A stretch of DNA of 64,000 bases, from NCBI RefSeq assembly GCF_013009555.1, contig NZ_CP046176.1, positions 4,991,501 through 5,055,500 of the forward strand, written 5' to 3'. Each line of letters opens with the position of its first letter. Position 1 is the stretch's first letter. This stretch comes from Phocaeicola dorei (GTDB taxonomy: Bacteria > Bacteroidota > Bacteroidia > Bacteroidales > Bacteroidaceae). Below the pieces are notes generated by a model. That model saw only the letters and a program-made list of their open reading frames with translations, ran no database searches and was not told where the DNA came from. Below, piece by piece: positions 48,219 through 57,681 of this stretch. The position numbers and the translations under genes are program-made.

Positions 48219-48704
48219 TCAGTCCAAATAGACATCATCTTCTCCGGTTTGTTTCACACAACGGCAAACAGCCTCTATTTCAAATCCTCTACCAACAGCA
48301 AAACGAATCAATTTCCCATTCCGTTCGTATTCCGTACATGCTTTCACTCTACTTCTTTTCTGCTCGATCAAGCCAGACAGAATCTCCACATACTCCCGTT
48401 CATCTATCTCCTCCAACCCTTCGGCTATAACATCCGCAGGGATCTTCTTCATGCGCAAAGCCTGACTGATTTTCACTCTGCCCCATTGGTTAAAGCGATA
48501 TTTATCACGAACAAAAGCCGAGCAAAAACGCTTCTGGTCAATGTATCTCTCATCCTGCAAATGCCGAACGATTTTCTCCATCACTTCCGGAGTTGCCCCC
48601 CATTGTGATAATTTAGCCTCTACATCCGTTACACAACGTTCCATTGAAGAACAATAAGCTTCTGCCTTATACCTCAACTCATTCTCACTTAATTCTCCTT
48701 TCAT
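48219..48704 (-). CDS. recX: Regulatory protein RecX
   Basis: A 161-residue helical-repeat protein that modulates RecA filament activity. Family features are the alternating helices with KLSQWGATPEVMEKIVRHL, DERYIDQKRFCSAFVRDKY, RFNQWGRVKISQALRMK and a basic C-terminal part. It starts one base after the prmC stop and its end overlaps the comF start by 20 bases, so the three form one transcript. Confidence 0.9.
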   Translation of the reverse strand: MKGELSENELRYKAEAYCSSMERCVTDVEAKLSQWGATPEVMEKIVRHLQDERYIDQKRFCSAFVRDKYRFNQWGRVKISQALRMKKIPADVIAEGLEEIDEREYVEILSGLIEQKRSRVKACTEYERNGKLIRFAVGRGFEIEAVCRCVKQTGEDDVYLD

Positions 48705-48705
48705 C

Positions 48706-49542
48706 TCATTTTTTCGCTTTTATCATTCTATCATTTTGAAAGAGATCTTTCCTCAATTCTATATTTTTGTATCCCAAACCAGCTAGCATATCCACCGTCT
48801 CCCGGCCATATTCCTGATTAATTTCAAAATAAAGCCTTCCACCAGACACTAACATATCCCTACCCAATTCTGCTATTTTCCGATAAAACAGCAATGGACT
48901 ATCATCCGGCACAAACAAAGCCAATTCCGGCTCCCACTCCAAGACATTAGCACTCATATTCGCTTTCTCCTTTTCTGTAATATAAGGTGGATTGCTGACA
49001 ATGACATCAAACTGCTCACCGGCAGGAGAAGCAAGCAGCACATCCCTTTGCTCAAGAGTTACACGAACGCCGTTCCGCCTGCAATTACGTTCTGCAACTT
49101 GCAACGCCTTTTCTGAGACATCCCATGAAACGACCTCCGCCTCTTCCAGATTCTTGGTCAAAGAAACAGCGATACAACCACTCCCCGTACCAATATCCAA
49201 TATTTTAACCCGACCATACTTATGTTCCCGTATAATCCAATCTACCAACTCCCCCGTTTCCGGACGTGGAATCAATACATGTTTATTCACTTCAAAAGTA
49301 AGACCATAAAACTCTTCAGTGCCTATTATATATTGAATAGGTTCTAGTTTTTGCAGACGGACCAGAATATCATCCAACCGTTTCTGCTCATTCACTGAAA
49401 AAGTAGTATCTTTGCCTGCATACAATTCAACAACAGACATACCGAAGACTTGTGTAAGCAGCAATTTAGCCATAGGTACAAGTTCTGTATCGGGGTAATA
49501 CCCCTGCAAGGTTTGTTTTATGTAAGATACAACAGGATTCAT
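48706..49542 (-). CDS. prmC: Peptide chain release factor N5-glutamine methyltransferase
   Basis: This 278-residue enzyme methylates the GGQ glutamine of release factors. It has the N-terminal helical domain, the SAM-binding ILDIGTGSGCIAVSL and the catalytic NPPY motif in VSNPPYI. It is divergent from ribD. A minus-strand TACTTTTG box (49559-49566) is likely its promoter. Confidence 0.96.
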   Translation of the reverse strand: MNPVVSYIKQTLQGYYPDTELVPMAKLLLTQVFGMSVVELYAGKDTTFSVNEQKRLDDILVRLQKLEPIQYIIGTEEFYGLTFEVNKHVLIPRPETGELVDWIIREHKYGRVKILDIGTGSGCIAVSLTKNLEEAEVVSWDVSEKALQVAERNCRRNGVRVTLEQRDVLLASPAGEQFDVIVSNPPYITEKEKANMSANVLEWEPELALFVPDDSPLLFYRKIAELGRDMLVSGGRLYFEINQEYGRETVDMLAGLGYKNIELRKDLFQNDRMIKAKK

Positions 49543-49558
49543 AGTGTCATTTTATATG

Positions 49559-49566
49559 CAAAAGTA
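49559..49566 (-). promoter_or_regulatory. Predicted -7 box of prmC-recX-comF
   Basis: TACTTTTG on the minus strand matches TAnnTTTG, 16 bases before the prmC start. A TTTTG at 49591-49595 is at 24-base spacing, longer than usual. Confidence 0.5.
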
Positions 49567-49586
49567 AGAATTTAAACAAGACTGTT

Positions 49587-50654
49587 ATGACAAAAGATGA
49601 AAAATATATTTCCCGTTGTCTGCAACTGGCACACAACGGACTCTGTAACACAGCTCCTAATCCGATGGTAGGTGCTGTCATCGTATATCACGATACCATT
49701 ATTGGAGAGGGCTACCACATCCGTTGCGGAGAGGCACATGCCGAAGTAAACGCCATACGTTCCGTTAAAGACGAAAATCTGTTGAAGGAATCAACCATTT
49801 ACGTAAGTCTGGAACCATGCTCCCATTATGGGAAGACCCCTCCCTGCGCCGATCTGATTATAGAGAAGAAAATCCCCAAAGTCGTGATAGGCTGCATGGA
49901 CCCGTTTTCTCTGGTAGCCGGCAGAGGTATCGAAAAACTGCGCAAAGCCGGTATTGAAGTAACTGTAGGTGTATTAGAGGAGGAATGCCGGCACCTGATA
50001 AGACGCTTCATTACATTCAACACACTCAAACGCCCATACATAACCTTAAAGTGGGCAGAATCTACCGATGGTTTCATCGATATAAACCGCACAGGAGGAA
50101 AACCGATCAAACTATCCAATCCACTGACCAGCATGCTGGTACACAAAAAACGCGCCGAACATGACGCTATATTAGTAGGACGACGCACGGCATTACTTGA
50201 CAATCCCTCCTTATCCACCCGGAATTGGTACGGCAAGCATCCCGTACGCCTGGTAATAGACAAAGAATTGACATTACCGCGAGACCTGGAACTTTTCAGT
50301 GGCAGGATAAAGACATTCGTGTTCACCCGAAAATCCCCCCATCAGCCAAACACATTAACAGAATACATATCTTTGGATTTTAGCAAAGACATCCTGCCGC
50401 AAATAATGGAAGTATTATATCAGAAAAAAATACAATCACTTCTAGTAGAAGGAGGAAGTATTTTATTACAGTCTTTCATAGATTCCAGTCTATGGGATGA
50501 AGCCTTCATAGAAAAGGTTCCACTGTGTTTGAAGAATGGGATAGAGGCACCTTCTATTCAAAAAAAATACTTTAAATTGAATAAAATATACTTTGGAAGA
50601 GAAATAATGCATGCCGTCCATCCACAAAACCAAAGACAAAATGTGGCTGATTGA
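49587..50654 (+). CDS. ribD: Bifunctional riboflavin deaminase/reductase
   Basis: A 355-residue two-domain enzyme of riboflavin synthesis. The N-terminal deaminase has the zinc motif HAEVNAI and PCSHYGKTPPC; the C-terminal reductase has the NADPH-linked motif KWAESTDGFID, VGRRTALLDNPSL and VEGGSILLQSF. The length is normal. It is divergent from prmC with 44 bases between the start codons. Confidence 0.96.
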   Translation: MTKDEKYISRCLQLAHNGLCNTAPNPMVGAVIVYHDTIIGEGYHIRCGEAHAEVNAIRSVKDENLLKESTIYVSLEPCSHYGKTPPCADLIIEKKIPKVVIGCMDPFSLVAGRGIEKLRKAGIEVTVGVLEEECRHLIRRFITFNTLKRPYITLKWAESTDGFIDINRTGGKPIKLSNPLTSMLVHKKRAEHDAILVGRRTALLDNPSLSTRNWYGKHPVRLVIDKELTLPRDLELFSGRIKTFVFTRKSPHQPNTLTEYISLDFSKDILPQIMEVLYQKKIQSLLVEGGSILLQSFIDSSLWDEAFIEKVPLCLKNGIEAPSIQKKYFKLNKIYFGREIMHAVHPQNQRQNVAD

Positions 50655-50730
50655 CAGAGAAAAAGGGCTAGTTTATCTATAAATTAATATAAAACTTGCC
50701 CTAAAACTTCTGTATAGAAAAAAATCTTCC

Positions 50731-50738
50731 TACTTTTG
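50731..50738 (+). promoter_or_regulatory. Predicted -7 box of the DUF6242 lipoprotein gene
   Basis: TACTTTTG matches TAnnTTTG, 29 bases before ATG 50767. The -33 element is weak. Confidence 0.55.
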
Positions 50739-50766
50739 CGACTTGTAACAATAGACTCATTTGCAA

Positions 50767-52164
50767 ATGAAAATAAAGTTTTTGACTGTCATCACAAGTC
50801 TGCTTACTGCAGCTTTTATGATTACATCTTGCTTGGACGACAACGAAGTAGAAACAGAATATAGTTCAGAATCAAGCATTACCGCTTTTGCTATAAAAGA
50901 TAAAATTGAAACTCAATATACCGAAAAGGTTAATGGCAAAGATACAACGCTGACATTCACCGTTGATGGTACCAAATACCCTTTTGCCATCGACCAAGGC
51001 ACAAGACATATCTACAATGTAGACTCCCTGCCAGTCGGTACAGACATCAGCAAAGTTGTAGTCAGCATAACATCAGATGGTATCGGAGTTTTTATTGTTG
51101 CAGAGGACAAAGATTCGTTGTGGAATGAAACCGACTCCTTGAATTTCGAAAAACCTATCCAATTTAAAGTTATGGCAATGAGCGGAGTCTATGGGCCTAT
51201 TTATAAAGCTGAGATTAATGTACATAAACAAGTTCCCGACTCATTGCAGTGGAGCCATAGAGGAAGTAGTTTCGACAACACCATCCAGGCACAAAAAGCA
51301 GTCACATTAGGAGATTATATTTATGTTTTCGCACAGCAAGACAATGGTGCCGCTGTTACAAGCACCCACATCAATGATGGAGGAACCTGGACACCCTTAC
51401 AGGCTTTACCTGAAAATATGCTAAATGCGGACTATTCTTCTGCCATGGCATGGGGAGACAAATTATACATACTTGCCGACAATGACCTGTACTGTTCCTC
51501 TGATGGAAAAAGCTGGAGCAAGATTGGCACTAACACCAAATTCGAGAAGCTGATTGCCGGCGTTCATTCAGAATATAACCGCAAATTGTACGCCATAGAC
51601 ACCAACAATCATTTTATGGAAAGTACGGATGCTATGGCGTGGGATACTAATGGAGAGGTTCCGGCCAATTTCCCGAAAAATCAGATATCATACACAGCTT
51701 ACCCGTTGGTAACCAATAAATCCATAGACCGTATGGTACTAATGGGGGAAAATCCCATTGCTACCGACACGACCTCTACTGTATGGACCAGACTGACCAC
51801 AGAAGACAGTTGGGCAGATTATCCTACAGCCGCATACGATAGTTTTTATTGTCCCAAGCTGGCTAATATAGCCATGATTCATTACAACGACCAATTATAC
51901 GCTTTCGGTGGTCCGGGCAAAAGTTTCGGTAAGGACATTCCCGCCTTCAGCCAATTCTATGAATCAACAGATCAAGGCGTTACATGGAAACCTGTTTCTA
52001 GATATGTATTTTTCCCAACAGAATTCCCCGATCTATACCATCAGGCAGACGGCAACTATTCTTATGTTATAGACAAAAATAACTTTTTGTGGATTATATG
52101 GAGCCGAAGTGGAGAAGTATGGAGGGGAAGAATCAATAAGTTGGGATTCGATTCCAAGGAATAA
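50767..52164 (+). CDS. DUF6242-like lipoprotein with predicted beta-propeller
   Basis: A 465-residue lipoprotein (lipobox ITSC, Cys22). The start is ATG 50767; TTG two codons earlier is less likely. An N-terminal Ig-like part (about 30-160) is followed by kelch-like or propeller repeats with many Asp and Trp residues (WGDKLYILADNDLYCSSDG, YNDQLYAFGGPGKSF, STDQGVTWKPVSRYV). It precedes uppS and bamA and may be cotranscribed with them. I infer a surface or periplasmic protein; its function is unknown. Confidence 0.82.
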   Translation: MKIKFLTVITSLLTAAFMITSCLDDNEVETEYSSESSITAFAIKDKIETQYTEKVNGKDTTLTFTVDGTKYPFAIDQGTRHIYNVDSLPVGTDISKVVVSITSDGIGVFIVAEDKDSLWNETDSLNFEKPIQFKVMAMSGVYGPIYKAEINVHKQVPDSLQWSHRGSSFDNTIQAQKAVTLGDYIYVFAQQDNGAAVTSTHINDGGTWTPLQALPENMLNADYSSAMAWGDKLYILADNDLYCSSDGKSWSKIGTNTKFEKLIAGVHSEYNRKLYAIDTNNHFMESTDAMAWDTNGEVPANFPKNQISYTAYPLVTNKSIDRMVLMGENPIATDTTSTVWTRLTTEDSWADYPTAAYDSFYCPKLANIAMIHYNDQLYAFGGPGKSFGKDIPAFSQFYESTDQGVTWKPVSRYVFFPTEFPDLYHQADGNYSYVIDKNNFLWIIWSRSGEVWRGRINKLGFDSKE

Positions 52165-52197
52165 AGTCAAAGAGAGTCATATAAAATAGATTGCGAC

Positions 52198-52929
52198 ATG
52201 CCATATAGAGAGCAAATAGACAAAAGCCGTATACCTGCCCATGTAGCCATTATAATGGATGGAAATGGAAGATGGGCTAAACAACGTGGACAGGCACGTA
52301 GCTTCGGACATCAAGCCGGTGCAGAAACTGTACACATCATAGCAGAAGAAGCGGCTAGACTGGGAGTCAAATACTTGACACTATATACTTTCTCTACCGA
52401 AAACTGGAATCGCCCGGTAGATGAAGTCGCTGCTCTGATGAGTCTTCTGATGGACTCCATTGAAGAAGAAACTTTCATGAAAAACAACATCAGTTTTCGC
52501 ATTATCGGTGATACGGCAAAGTTACCGGTAGAAGTTCTGGAACGATTGAACCAATGTATTGAACACACCTCAATCAATACCGGCATGTGTCTGACACTTG
52601 CTTTAAGCTACTCTTCCAAATGGGAAATAACAGAAGCGGTAAGACAAATAACGATCAAGATTCAAAACAACAAACTAGCCATTGACGACATCGATGACAA
52701 TTTGATAAATGCGCATTTAAGTACAAACTATATGCCCGATCCAGATTTGCTTATACGTACCGGAGGAGAAATCCGCCTTAGCAACTATCTGCTTTGGCAA
52801 TGTGCTTATTCCGAACTATATTTTTGTGAAACGTTCTGGCCGGATTTCCGCGAAGAAGAATTTTGCAAAGCCATTTATGATTATCAGAAAAGAGAACGCC
52901 GTTTCGGCAAAACCAGTGAACAAATATAA
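52198..52929 (+). CDS. uppS: Isoprenyl transferase (undecaprenyl diphosphate synthase)
   Basis: This 243-residue enzyme makes undecaprenyl diphosphate, the lipid carrier for peptidoglycan and O-antigen. The cis-prenyl transferase motifs are present: [35 protein letters not shown] and the C-terminal [20 protein letters not shown] and ELYF. It ends 11 bases before bamA. Confidence 0.97.
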   Translation: MPYREQIDKSRIPAHVAIIMDGNGRWAKQRGQARSFGHQAGAETVHIIAEEAARLGVKYLTLYTFSTENWNRPVDEVAALMSLLMDSIEEETFMKNNISFRIIGDTAKLPVEVLERLNQCIEHTSINTGMCLTLALSYSSKWEITEAVRQITIKIQNNKLAIDDIDDNLINAHLSTNYMPDPDLLIRTGGEIRLSNYLLWQCAYSELYFCETFWPDFREEEFCKAIYDYQKRERRFGKTSEQI

Positions 52930-52940
52930 AGTTAGATAAA

Positions 52941-55580
52941 ATGCTATATCGTATTTCACTTATACTATTAACGCTTACATGCCTATTTTGCTTTTCAACA
53001 GGCAGTTACGCCCAAGAAGCAAACGTAGAAGAAAACGACAATCCAGTCATACTTTATTCCGGAACGCCCAAGAAGTATGAAATCGGCGGAATCAAAGTAG
53101 AAGGCGTAAAAAACTATGAAGATTATGTATTGATCGGACTTTCAGGACTATCGGTAGGACAGACCATTGTTGTTCCGGGAGATGACATTACCACAGCTGT
53201 AAAACGTTATTGGCGACACGGACTGTTCTCTGATGTACAAATCATAGCTGAAAAAATTGTTGGAGACAAGATCTATTTAAAAATCATCCTGGCTCAACGT
53301 CCACGTATTGCCGACATTCGTTACCACGGCGTAAAGAAAAGCGAGCGTGAAGATTTGGAAGCCAAACTAGGCTTGGTAAAAGGAAGCCAGATTACTCCCA
53401 ACTTGATAGACCGTGCTAAAATATTAATCAAGAAACATTTCGATGAAAAAGGTTTTAAAAACGCCGAAGTGACTATTGTAGAGCGTGATTTGGCTGACAA
53501 TAAAGACCAAGTGGATGTTGATGTAATGATTGACAAGAAAGAAAAGGTGAAAGTCCACAAGATCACCATTGACGGCAACACTGTGTTGAGTGACAAGAAG
53601 TTAAAGCGTGTCATGAAGAAGACGAATGAGAAAAACAAACTTGTCAACCTCTTCCGTACCAAAAAGTTCATTGAAGAGAAATACGAAGAAGACAAACAGC
53701 ATATCATCGACAAATACAACGAATTAGGTTACCGCGACGCACAAATTGTTGTGGACAGCATTTCTCCATACGATGACCGTACCGTCGATGTGTACATGAA
53801 AATAGAAGAAGGTGACAAATACTATCTGCGCAACGTGACATGGGTAGGTAACACCATTTATGCTTCGGACTGGTTGAACGAGCAACTCCGTATGAAAAAA
53901 GGAGATGTTTATAACCAGAAATTAATGACCGAGCGTCTAACCGGTGATGAAGACGCTATCGGTAACTACTACTATAATAAAGGATACGTATTCTACAACC
54001 TTGACCCGGTAGAAGTAAACATAGACGGTGACTCCATTGACTTGGAAATGCGTATTCAGGAAGGTCCTCAGGCCTCTATCAGCAAAGTGCGCATCAACGG
54101 TAACGACCGTTTGTATGAAAACGTGGTACGCCGTGAGTTAAGAACCAAACCGGGAGATCTGTTCAGCAAAGAAGCATTGGAACGTTCCTATCGTGAGATA
54201 GCCCAAATGGGACATTTCAACCCTGAAAATATCCAGCCGGATGTTCAACCGGATCCTACCAATGGTACAGTAGACATCAACTGGAATCTGGAGTCTAAAG
54301 CAAATGACCAGGTAGAGTTCTCGGCAGGTTGGGGACAGACCGGTGTTATCGGTAAATTAAGTTTGAAGTTCACGAACTTCTCTATGGCAAACTTGTTCCA
54401 TAAGAGTGATAACTACCGAGGATTCCTGCCACAAGGTGATGGGCAGACATTGACCATCAGCGGACAGACCAACGGTAGTTACTACCAGTCATATAGTGTA
54501 TCGTTCTTTGACCCGTGGTTTGGCGGGAAACGTCCGAATTCATTCTCTGTTTCGGCTTTCTACTCCATACAGACAGATATCAGCAGTAACTACTATAACT
54601 CAGCTTATATGAATAATTACTATAATTATTACAGCGGTTATGGTAATTATTATGGTGGATATAACAACTACGAGTCTTATTATGACCCCGACAAATCTAT
54701 CCAGATGTATGGAGCATCCATCGGTTGGGGTAAGCGTTTGAGGTGGCCGGATGACTACTTTACCCTGTCAGCCGAACTCTCTTACCAACGATTTATATTG
54801 AAAGACTGGAGCTACCTGTATATCAAGTTGAACAACGGAGAGTATATGTCAACCGGTAATTGCAACAACTTGAGTTTGAATCTAACTCTGGCACGTAACT
54901 CTACGGACAACCCGATTTTCCCGCGTCGCGGTTCTGAATTCTCGGCTTCCGTACAGTTGACTCCTCCGTACTCATTGTTCAGTAACAAGGACTACTCGGT
55001 ATACGGTAAAGATGATTATGATGAAGCGGCAAGCATGTTCAACTGGATTGAATACCATAAATGGAAATTCAAATCAAAGACCTATACCGCCCTTACAGGA
55101 GGTCAGAAATGTCCGGTTATTATGACACGCGCAGAATTCGGCTTGCTGGGTCACTATAACAAATACAAAAAATCACCTTTTGAAACATTCTACATGGGTG
55201 GTGACGGTATGACAGGCTATAGCACCAGCTACGCTTCCGAAACCATTGCACTGCGTGGTTACGAAAACGGTTCATTGACCCCTTATGGTAGTGAAGGCTA
55301 CGCTTACGTACGTTTAGGTGCAGAATTAAGATACCCGTTGATGCTGGAGAATTCGACCAGTATCTATGCGCTAGGCTTCATCGAAGGAGGTAACGCATGG
55401 ACAGATGTAAGCAAGTTCAATCCGTTCCAGTTGAAACGCTCGGCAGGTGTCGGTGTCCGTATCTTCCTGCCGATGATTGGTATGATGGGTATTGACTGGG
55501 CATATGGTTTCGACAAGATTAACGGCTCCAGCCGTTATAGTGGAAGCCAGTTCCACTTTATCCTAGGACAAGAGTTTTAA
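52941..55580 (+). CDS. bamA: Outer-membrane protein assembly factor BamA
   Basis: An 879-residue protein with signal peptide (about 1-25), five POTRA domains (about 45-420; for example YEIGGIKVEGVKNY, KVHKITIDGNTVLSDKKL, SISKVRINGNDRLYENVVRREL) and a C-terminal barrel ending FHFILGQEF. It inserts beta-barrel proteins into the outer membrane. It carries a Tyr/Asn/Gly-rich loop of 32 residues (about 550-581), 14 of them Tyr, in the barrel. It is followed by two skp genes, a common Bacteroidetes layout. Confidence 0.97.
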   Translation: MLYRISLILLTLTCLFCFSTGSYAQEANVEENDNPVILYSGTPKKYEIGGIKVEGVKNYEDYVLIGLSGLSVGQTIVVPGDDITTAVKRYWRHGLFSDVQIIAEKIVGDKIYLKIILAQRPRIADIRYHGVKKSEREDLEAKLGLVKGSQITPNLIDRAKILIKKHFDEKGFKNAEVTIVERDLADNKDQVDVDVMIDKKEKVKVHKITIDGNTVLSDKKLKRVMKKTNEKNKLVNLFRTKKFIEEKYEEDKQHIIDKYNELGYRDAQIVVDSISPYDDRTVDVYMKIEEGDKYYLRNVTWVGNTIYASDWLNEQLRMKKGDVYNQKLMTERLTGDEDAIGNYYYNKGYVFYNLDPVEVNIDGDSIDLEMRIQEGPQASISKVRINGNDRLYENVVRRELRTKPGDLFSKEALERSYREIAQMGHFNPENIQPDVQPDPTNGTVDINWNLESKANDQVEFSAGWGQTGVIGKLSLKFTNFSMANLFHKSDNYRGFLPQGDGQTLTISGQTNGSYYQSYSVSFFDPWFGGKRPNSFSVSAFYSIQTDISSNYYNSAYMNNYYNYYSGYGNYYGGYNNYESYYDPDKSIQMYGASIGWGKRLRWPDDYFTLSAELSYQRFILKDWSYLYIKLNNGEYMSTGNCNNLSLNLTLARNSTDNPIFPRRGSEFSASVQLTPPYSLFSNKDYSVYGKDDYDEAASMFNWIEYHKWKFKSKTYTALTGGQKCPVIMTRAEFGLLGHYNKYKKSPFETFYMGGDGMTGYSTSYASETIALRGYENGSLTPYGSEGYAYVRLGAELRYPLMLENSTSIYALGFIEGGNAWTDVSKFNPFQLKRSAGVGVRIFLPMIGMMGIDWAYGFDKINGSSRYSGSQFHFILGQEF

Positions 55581-55600
55581 TAACTAAAAACAAAGTGATT

Positions 55601-56116
55601 ATGAAAAAGGCTATCCTATTATCTCTATTGTTTGTGGCTTGTGTATTCACAGCCAGCGCTCAAAAGTTTGCCTTGATTGATATGGAATATATCCTGAAGA
55701 ATATTCCTGCATACGAACAGGCGAATACCCAACTGAATCAAGCTTCACAACAATATCAAAGTGAGGTGGAGGCGAAAGCAAAAGAAGCGGAAACACTTTA
55801 TAAAGAATACCAGAAAGCCTCGGCTTCCCTGTCGGCCGCACAGAAAACGCAAAGAGAAGAAGCAATTGTGGCAAAAGAAAAGGAAGCAGCCGAACTGAGA
55901 AAGAAATATTTCGGTCCTGAAGGAGAAATGGCCAAAAAACAAGAAGCATTAATCGCACCTATTCAAGATAAAATCTATGAAGCGGTAAAACAGATTTCAG
56001 AGCAAAAAGGATATGCGGCAGTAGTAGACAGAGGCTCTGCCCAAAGTATTATTTTCGCGTCTCCAAGCATTGATATCAGCAATGAAGTGCTCTCAAGATT
56101 AGGATATTCAAATTAA
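55601..56116 (+). CDS. OmpH/Skp-family periplasmic chaperone, copy 1
   Basis: A 171-residue protein with signal peptide (ending ASAQ), the Skp start KFALIDMEYILKNIPAYEQA, a long coiled coil (QLNQASQQYQSEVEAKAKEA, RKKYFGPEGEMAKKQEALI) and the C-terminal helix region. The start is ATG 55601; GTG 55595 is two codons upstream. Skp holds unfolded barrel proteins for BamA, which is encoded 20 bases upstream. Confidence 0.93.
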   Translation: MKKAILLSLLFVACVFTASAQKFALIDMEYILKNIPAYEQANTQLNQASQQYQSEVEAKAKEAETLYKEYQKASASLSAAQKTQREEAIVAKEKEAAELRKKYFGPEGEMAKKQEALIAPIQDKIYEAVKQISEQKGYAAVVDRGSAQSIIFASPSIDISNEVLSRLGYSN

Positions 56117-56121
56117 TTTCC

Positions 56122-56129
56122 TACATTTG
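56122..56129 (+). promoter_or_regulatory. Predicted -7 box of the second skp gene
   Basis: TACATTTG matches TAnnTTTG, 45 bases before the second skp start and just after the first skp stop. No clear -33 element. Confidence 0.5.
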
Positions 56130-56173
56130 CAACCGATAATCCAAATTTGCAATAACTAATAAAAAATAGAACT

Positions 56174-56677
56174 ATGTTGAAAAAAATTGCTTTACTACTT
56201 TTACTCATCGTTCCGATGAGTGTATTTGCTCAGAAATTCGGGCATCTTAAATCTGCAGATGTACTTACTGTCATGCCGGAATTTACAAAGGCTCAGACTG
56301 ACATCCAAGCTATGCAGAAACAATATGAGGATGAAATGAAACGTGCGACTGATGAACTGACCAAAAAATATACTGAATACCAACAGGAACAAGCCAACCT
56401 TCCTAAGAACATTCAGGAAAGACGCCAGAAAGAATTGCAGGAATTACAGGAAAAAGGAATGCAGTTCCAACAAGACGCACAACAGCAATTGCAGAAATCA
56501 TACGCTGATATGATGGAACCTATCTACAAAAAAATTGAGGATGCCATCAAAGCAGTAGGCCAGGAAGGTGGATATACTTATATCTTTGATTTGAACAGAA
56601 CAGAAATTCCCTACGTAAATGAAGCGCAGTCCACGGATGTAACTGCTGCTGTCAAAGCTAAAGTAGGAATCAAATAA
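56174..56677 (+). CDS. OmpH/Skp-family periplasmic chaperone, copy 2
   Basis: A 167-residue protein with signal peptide (about 1-19, ending VFAQ), then KFGHLKSADVLTVMPEFTKA and a long charged coiled coil (EEDEMKRATDELTKKY-like region, QQEQANLPKNIQERRQKELQ, KSYADMMEPIYKKIEDAIK). It is a paralogue of copy 1 with low identity, suggesting separate clients or timing. It may have its own promoter at 56122-56129. Confidence 0.92.
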   Translation: MLKKIALLLLLIVPMSVFAQKFGHLKSADVLTVMPEFTKAQTDIQAMQKQYEDEMKRATDELTKKYTEYQQEQANLPKNIQERRQKELQELQEKGMQFQQDAQQQLQKSYADMMEPIYKKIEDAIKAVGQEGGYTYIFDLNRTEIPYVNEAQSTDVTAAVKAKVGIK

Positions 56678-56694
56678 TTAAGTTAAAGACCTTT

Positions 56695-56760
56695 ACAGGC
56701 ACGGATTACACAGATTTCATAGGTTTCGAAACCGTGAACATCCGTGTAATCCGTGCCTGT
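56695..56760. repeat. 21-base inverted repeat with nested palindrome
   Basis: Arms at 56695-56715 and 56740-56760 match in 20 of 21 bases, and a GGTTTCGAAACC palindrome lies in the loop (56722-56733). The right side lacks a T-run. It sits between skp and murI and could be a stem at the skp 3' end or a dispersed intergenic repeat. The GTG at 56753 lies inside the right arm and is not used as a start. Confidence 0.85.
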
Positions 56761-56779
56761 ATTATATAGCTATACTGCC

Positions 56780-57625
56780 ATGATCCCATCTCTCCCCCCT
56801 TCAACCGGCCCTATCGGTGTATTCGACTCCGGCTACGGTGGTCTAACCATTCTGGACAAAATACGCGGACTGATGCCTGAATATGATTATATCTATTTGG
56901 GAGACAGCGCACGCTGTCCATACGGACCGCGCTCCTTTGAAGTTGTTTACGAATTTACCTTGCAAGCCGTAAGCAAACTGTTCGAACTAGGATGCCCTTT
57001 GGTGATATTAGCATGCAACACAGCATCGGCAAAAGCCTTACGCACCATCCAGCAGATCAATCTTCCGGTAATAGACGCTACCCGCAGAGTACTCGGGGTC
57101 ATCCGGCCTACAGCAGAATGTATAGGAGAAATCACCCGAAGCCGGCACGTAGGCATACTGGCCACAGCCGGTACCATCAAATCCGAATCCTATCTTTTGG
57201 AAATACATAAATTATCTCCCGACATTGTGGTAACAGGAGAAGCCTGTCCCATGTGGGTTTCCTTAGTAGAGAATAATGAATATCAATCGGAAGGAGCCGA
57301 CTATTTCGTCAAACAACATATCAACCGGCTGCTGGATAAAGACCCGGTGATTGACACCATCATACTGGGATGTACCCATTATCCGTTACTGCTTGATAAA
57401 ATAAGACAGTTTACTCCCGGACATATCCGCATCATCGCACAAGGAGAATATGTAGCCCGAAGTCTGCAGGACTATTTGAACCGCCATCCTGAAATGGACG
57501 CACGTTGCGAAAAAGGAGGAAAGTGCCGCTTCCTTACCACCGAAAGTGAAAACAAGTTCGAGGAATCCGCTTCCATCTTCTTAGGTCGGCAGGACATAAA
57601 AGTAGAAAGCATAGCATTGGAATAA
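56780..57625 (+). CDS. murI: Glutamate racemase
   Basis: This 281-residue enzyme makes D-glutamate for peptidoglycan. Both catalytic Cys motifs are present (LACNTASAKAL and LGCTHYPLL), along with VFDSGYGGLTIL and YLGDSARCPYG. The start is ATG 56780; a GTG nine codons upstream lies in the inverted-repeat arm. Confidence 0.96.
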   Translation: MIPSLPPSTGPIGVFDSGYGGLTILDKIRGLMPEYDYIYLGDSARCPYGPRSFEVVYEFTLQAVSKLFELGCPLVILACNTASAKALRTIQQINLPVIDATRRVLGVIRPTAECIGEITRSRHVGILATAGTIKSESYLLEIHKLSPDIVVTGEACPMWVSLVENNEYQSEGADYFVKQHINRLLDKDPVIDTIILGCTHYPLLLDKIRQFTPGHIRIIAQGEYVARSLQDYLNRHPEMDARCEKGGKCRFLTTESENKFEESASIFLGRQDIKVESIALE

Positions 57626-57681
57626 CTTTCTTCCGGTTTACCTGTTATATATACCATCCATAACGCTTAATTCATGAAGAT

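Larger units (their letters stand above)
46640..48238 (-). pseudogene. comF: comF-family phosphoribosyltransferase, split by an insertion element
   Basis: The N-terminal part (48238 to about 47929) carries the zinc-ribbon CLLCGRQL...CLKC and the segment FLYYAKGGNVRQLLYELKYHG; the C-terminal part (47022 to 46640) carries LIVPVPLHQRKKRLRGYNQSE and the PRPP motif LLLVDDVLTTGAT. Removing the 900-base element and one TAA copy rejoins the frame into 231 codons (MASELMCSHFFDG at the joint), the normal length of ComF. ComF proteins are linked to DNA uptake in competent bacteria; the biochemical role is poorly known. The start overlaps the end of recX by 20 bases. The split protein is almost certainly inactive. 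Confidence 0.93.
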
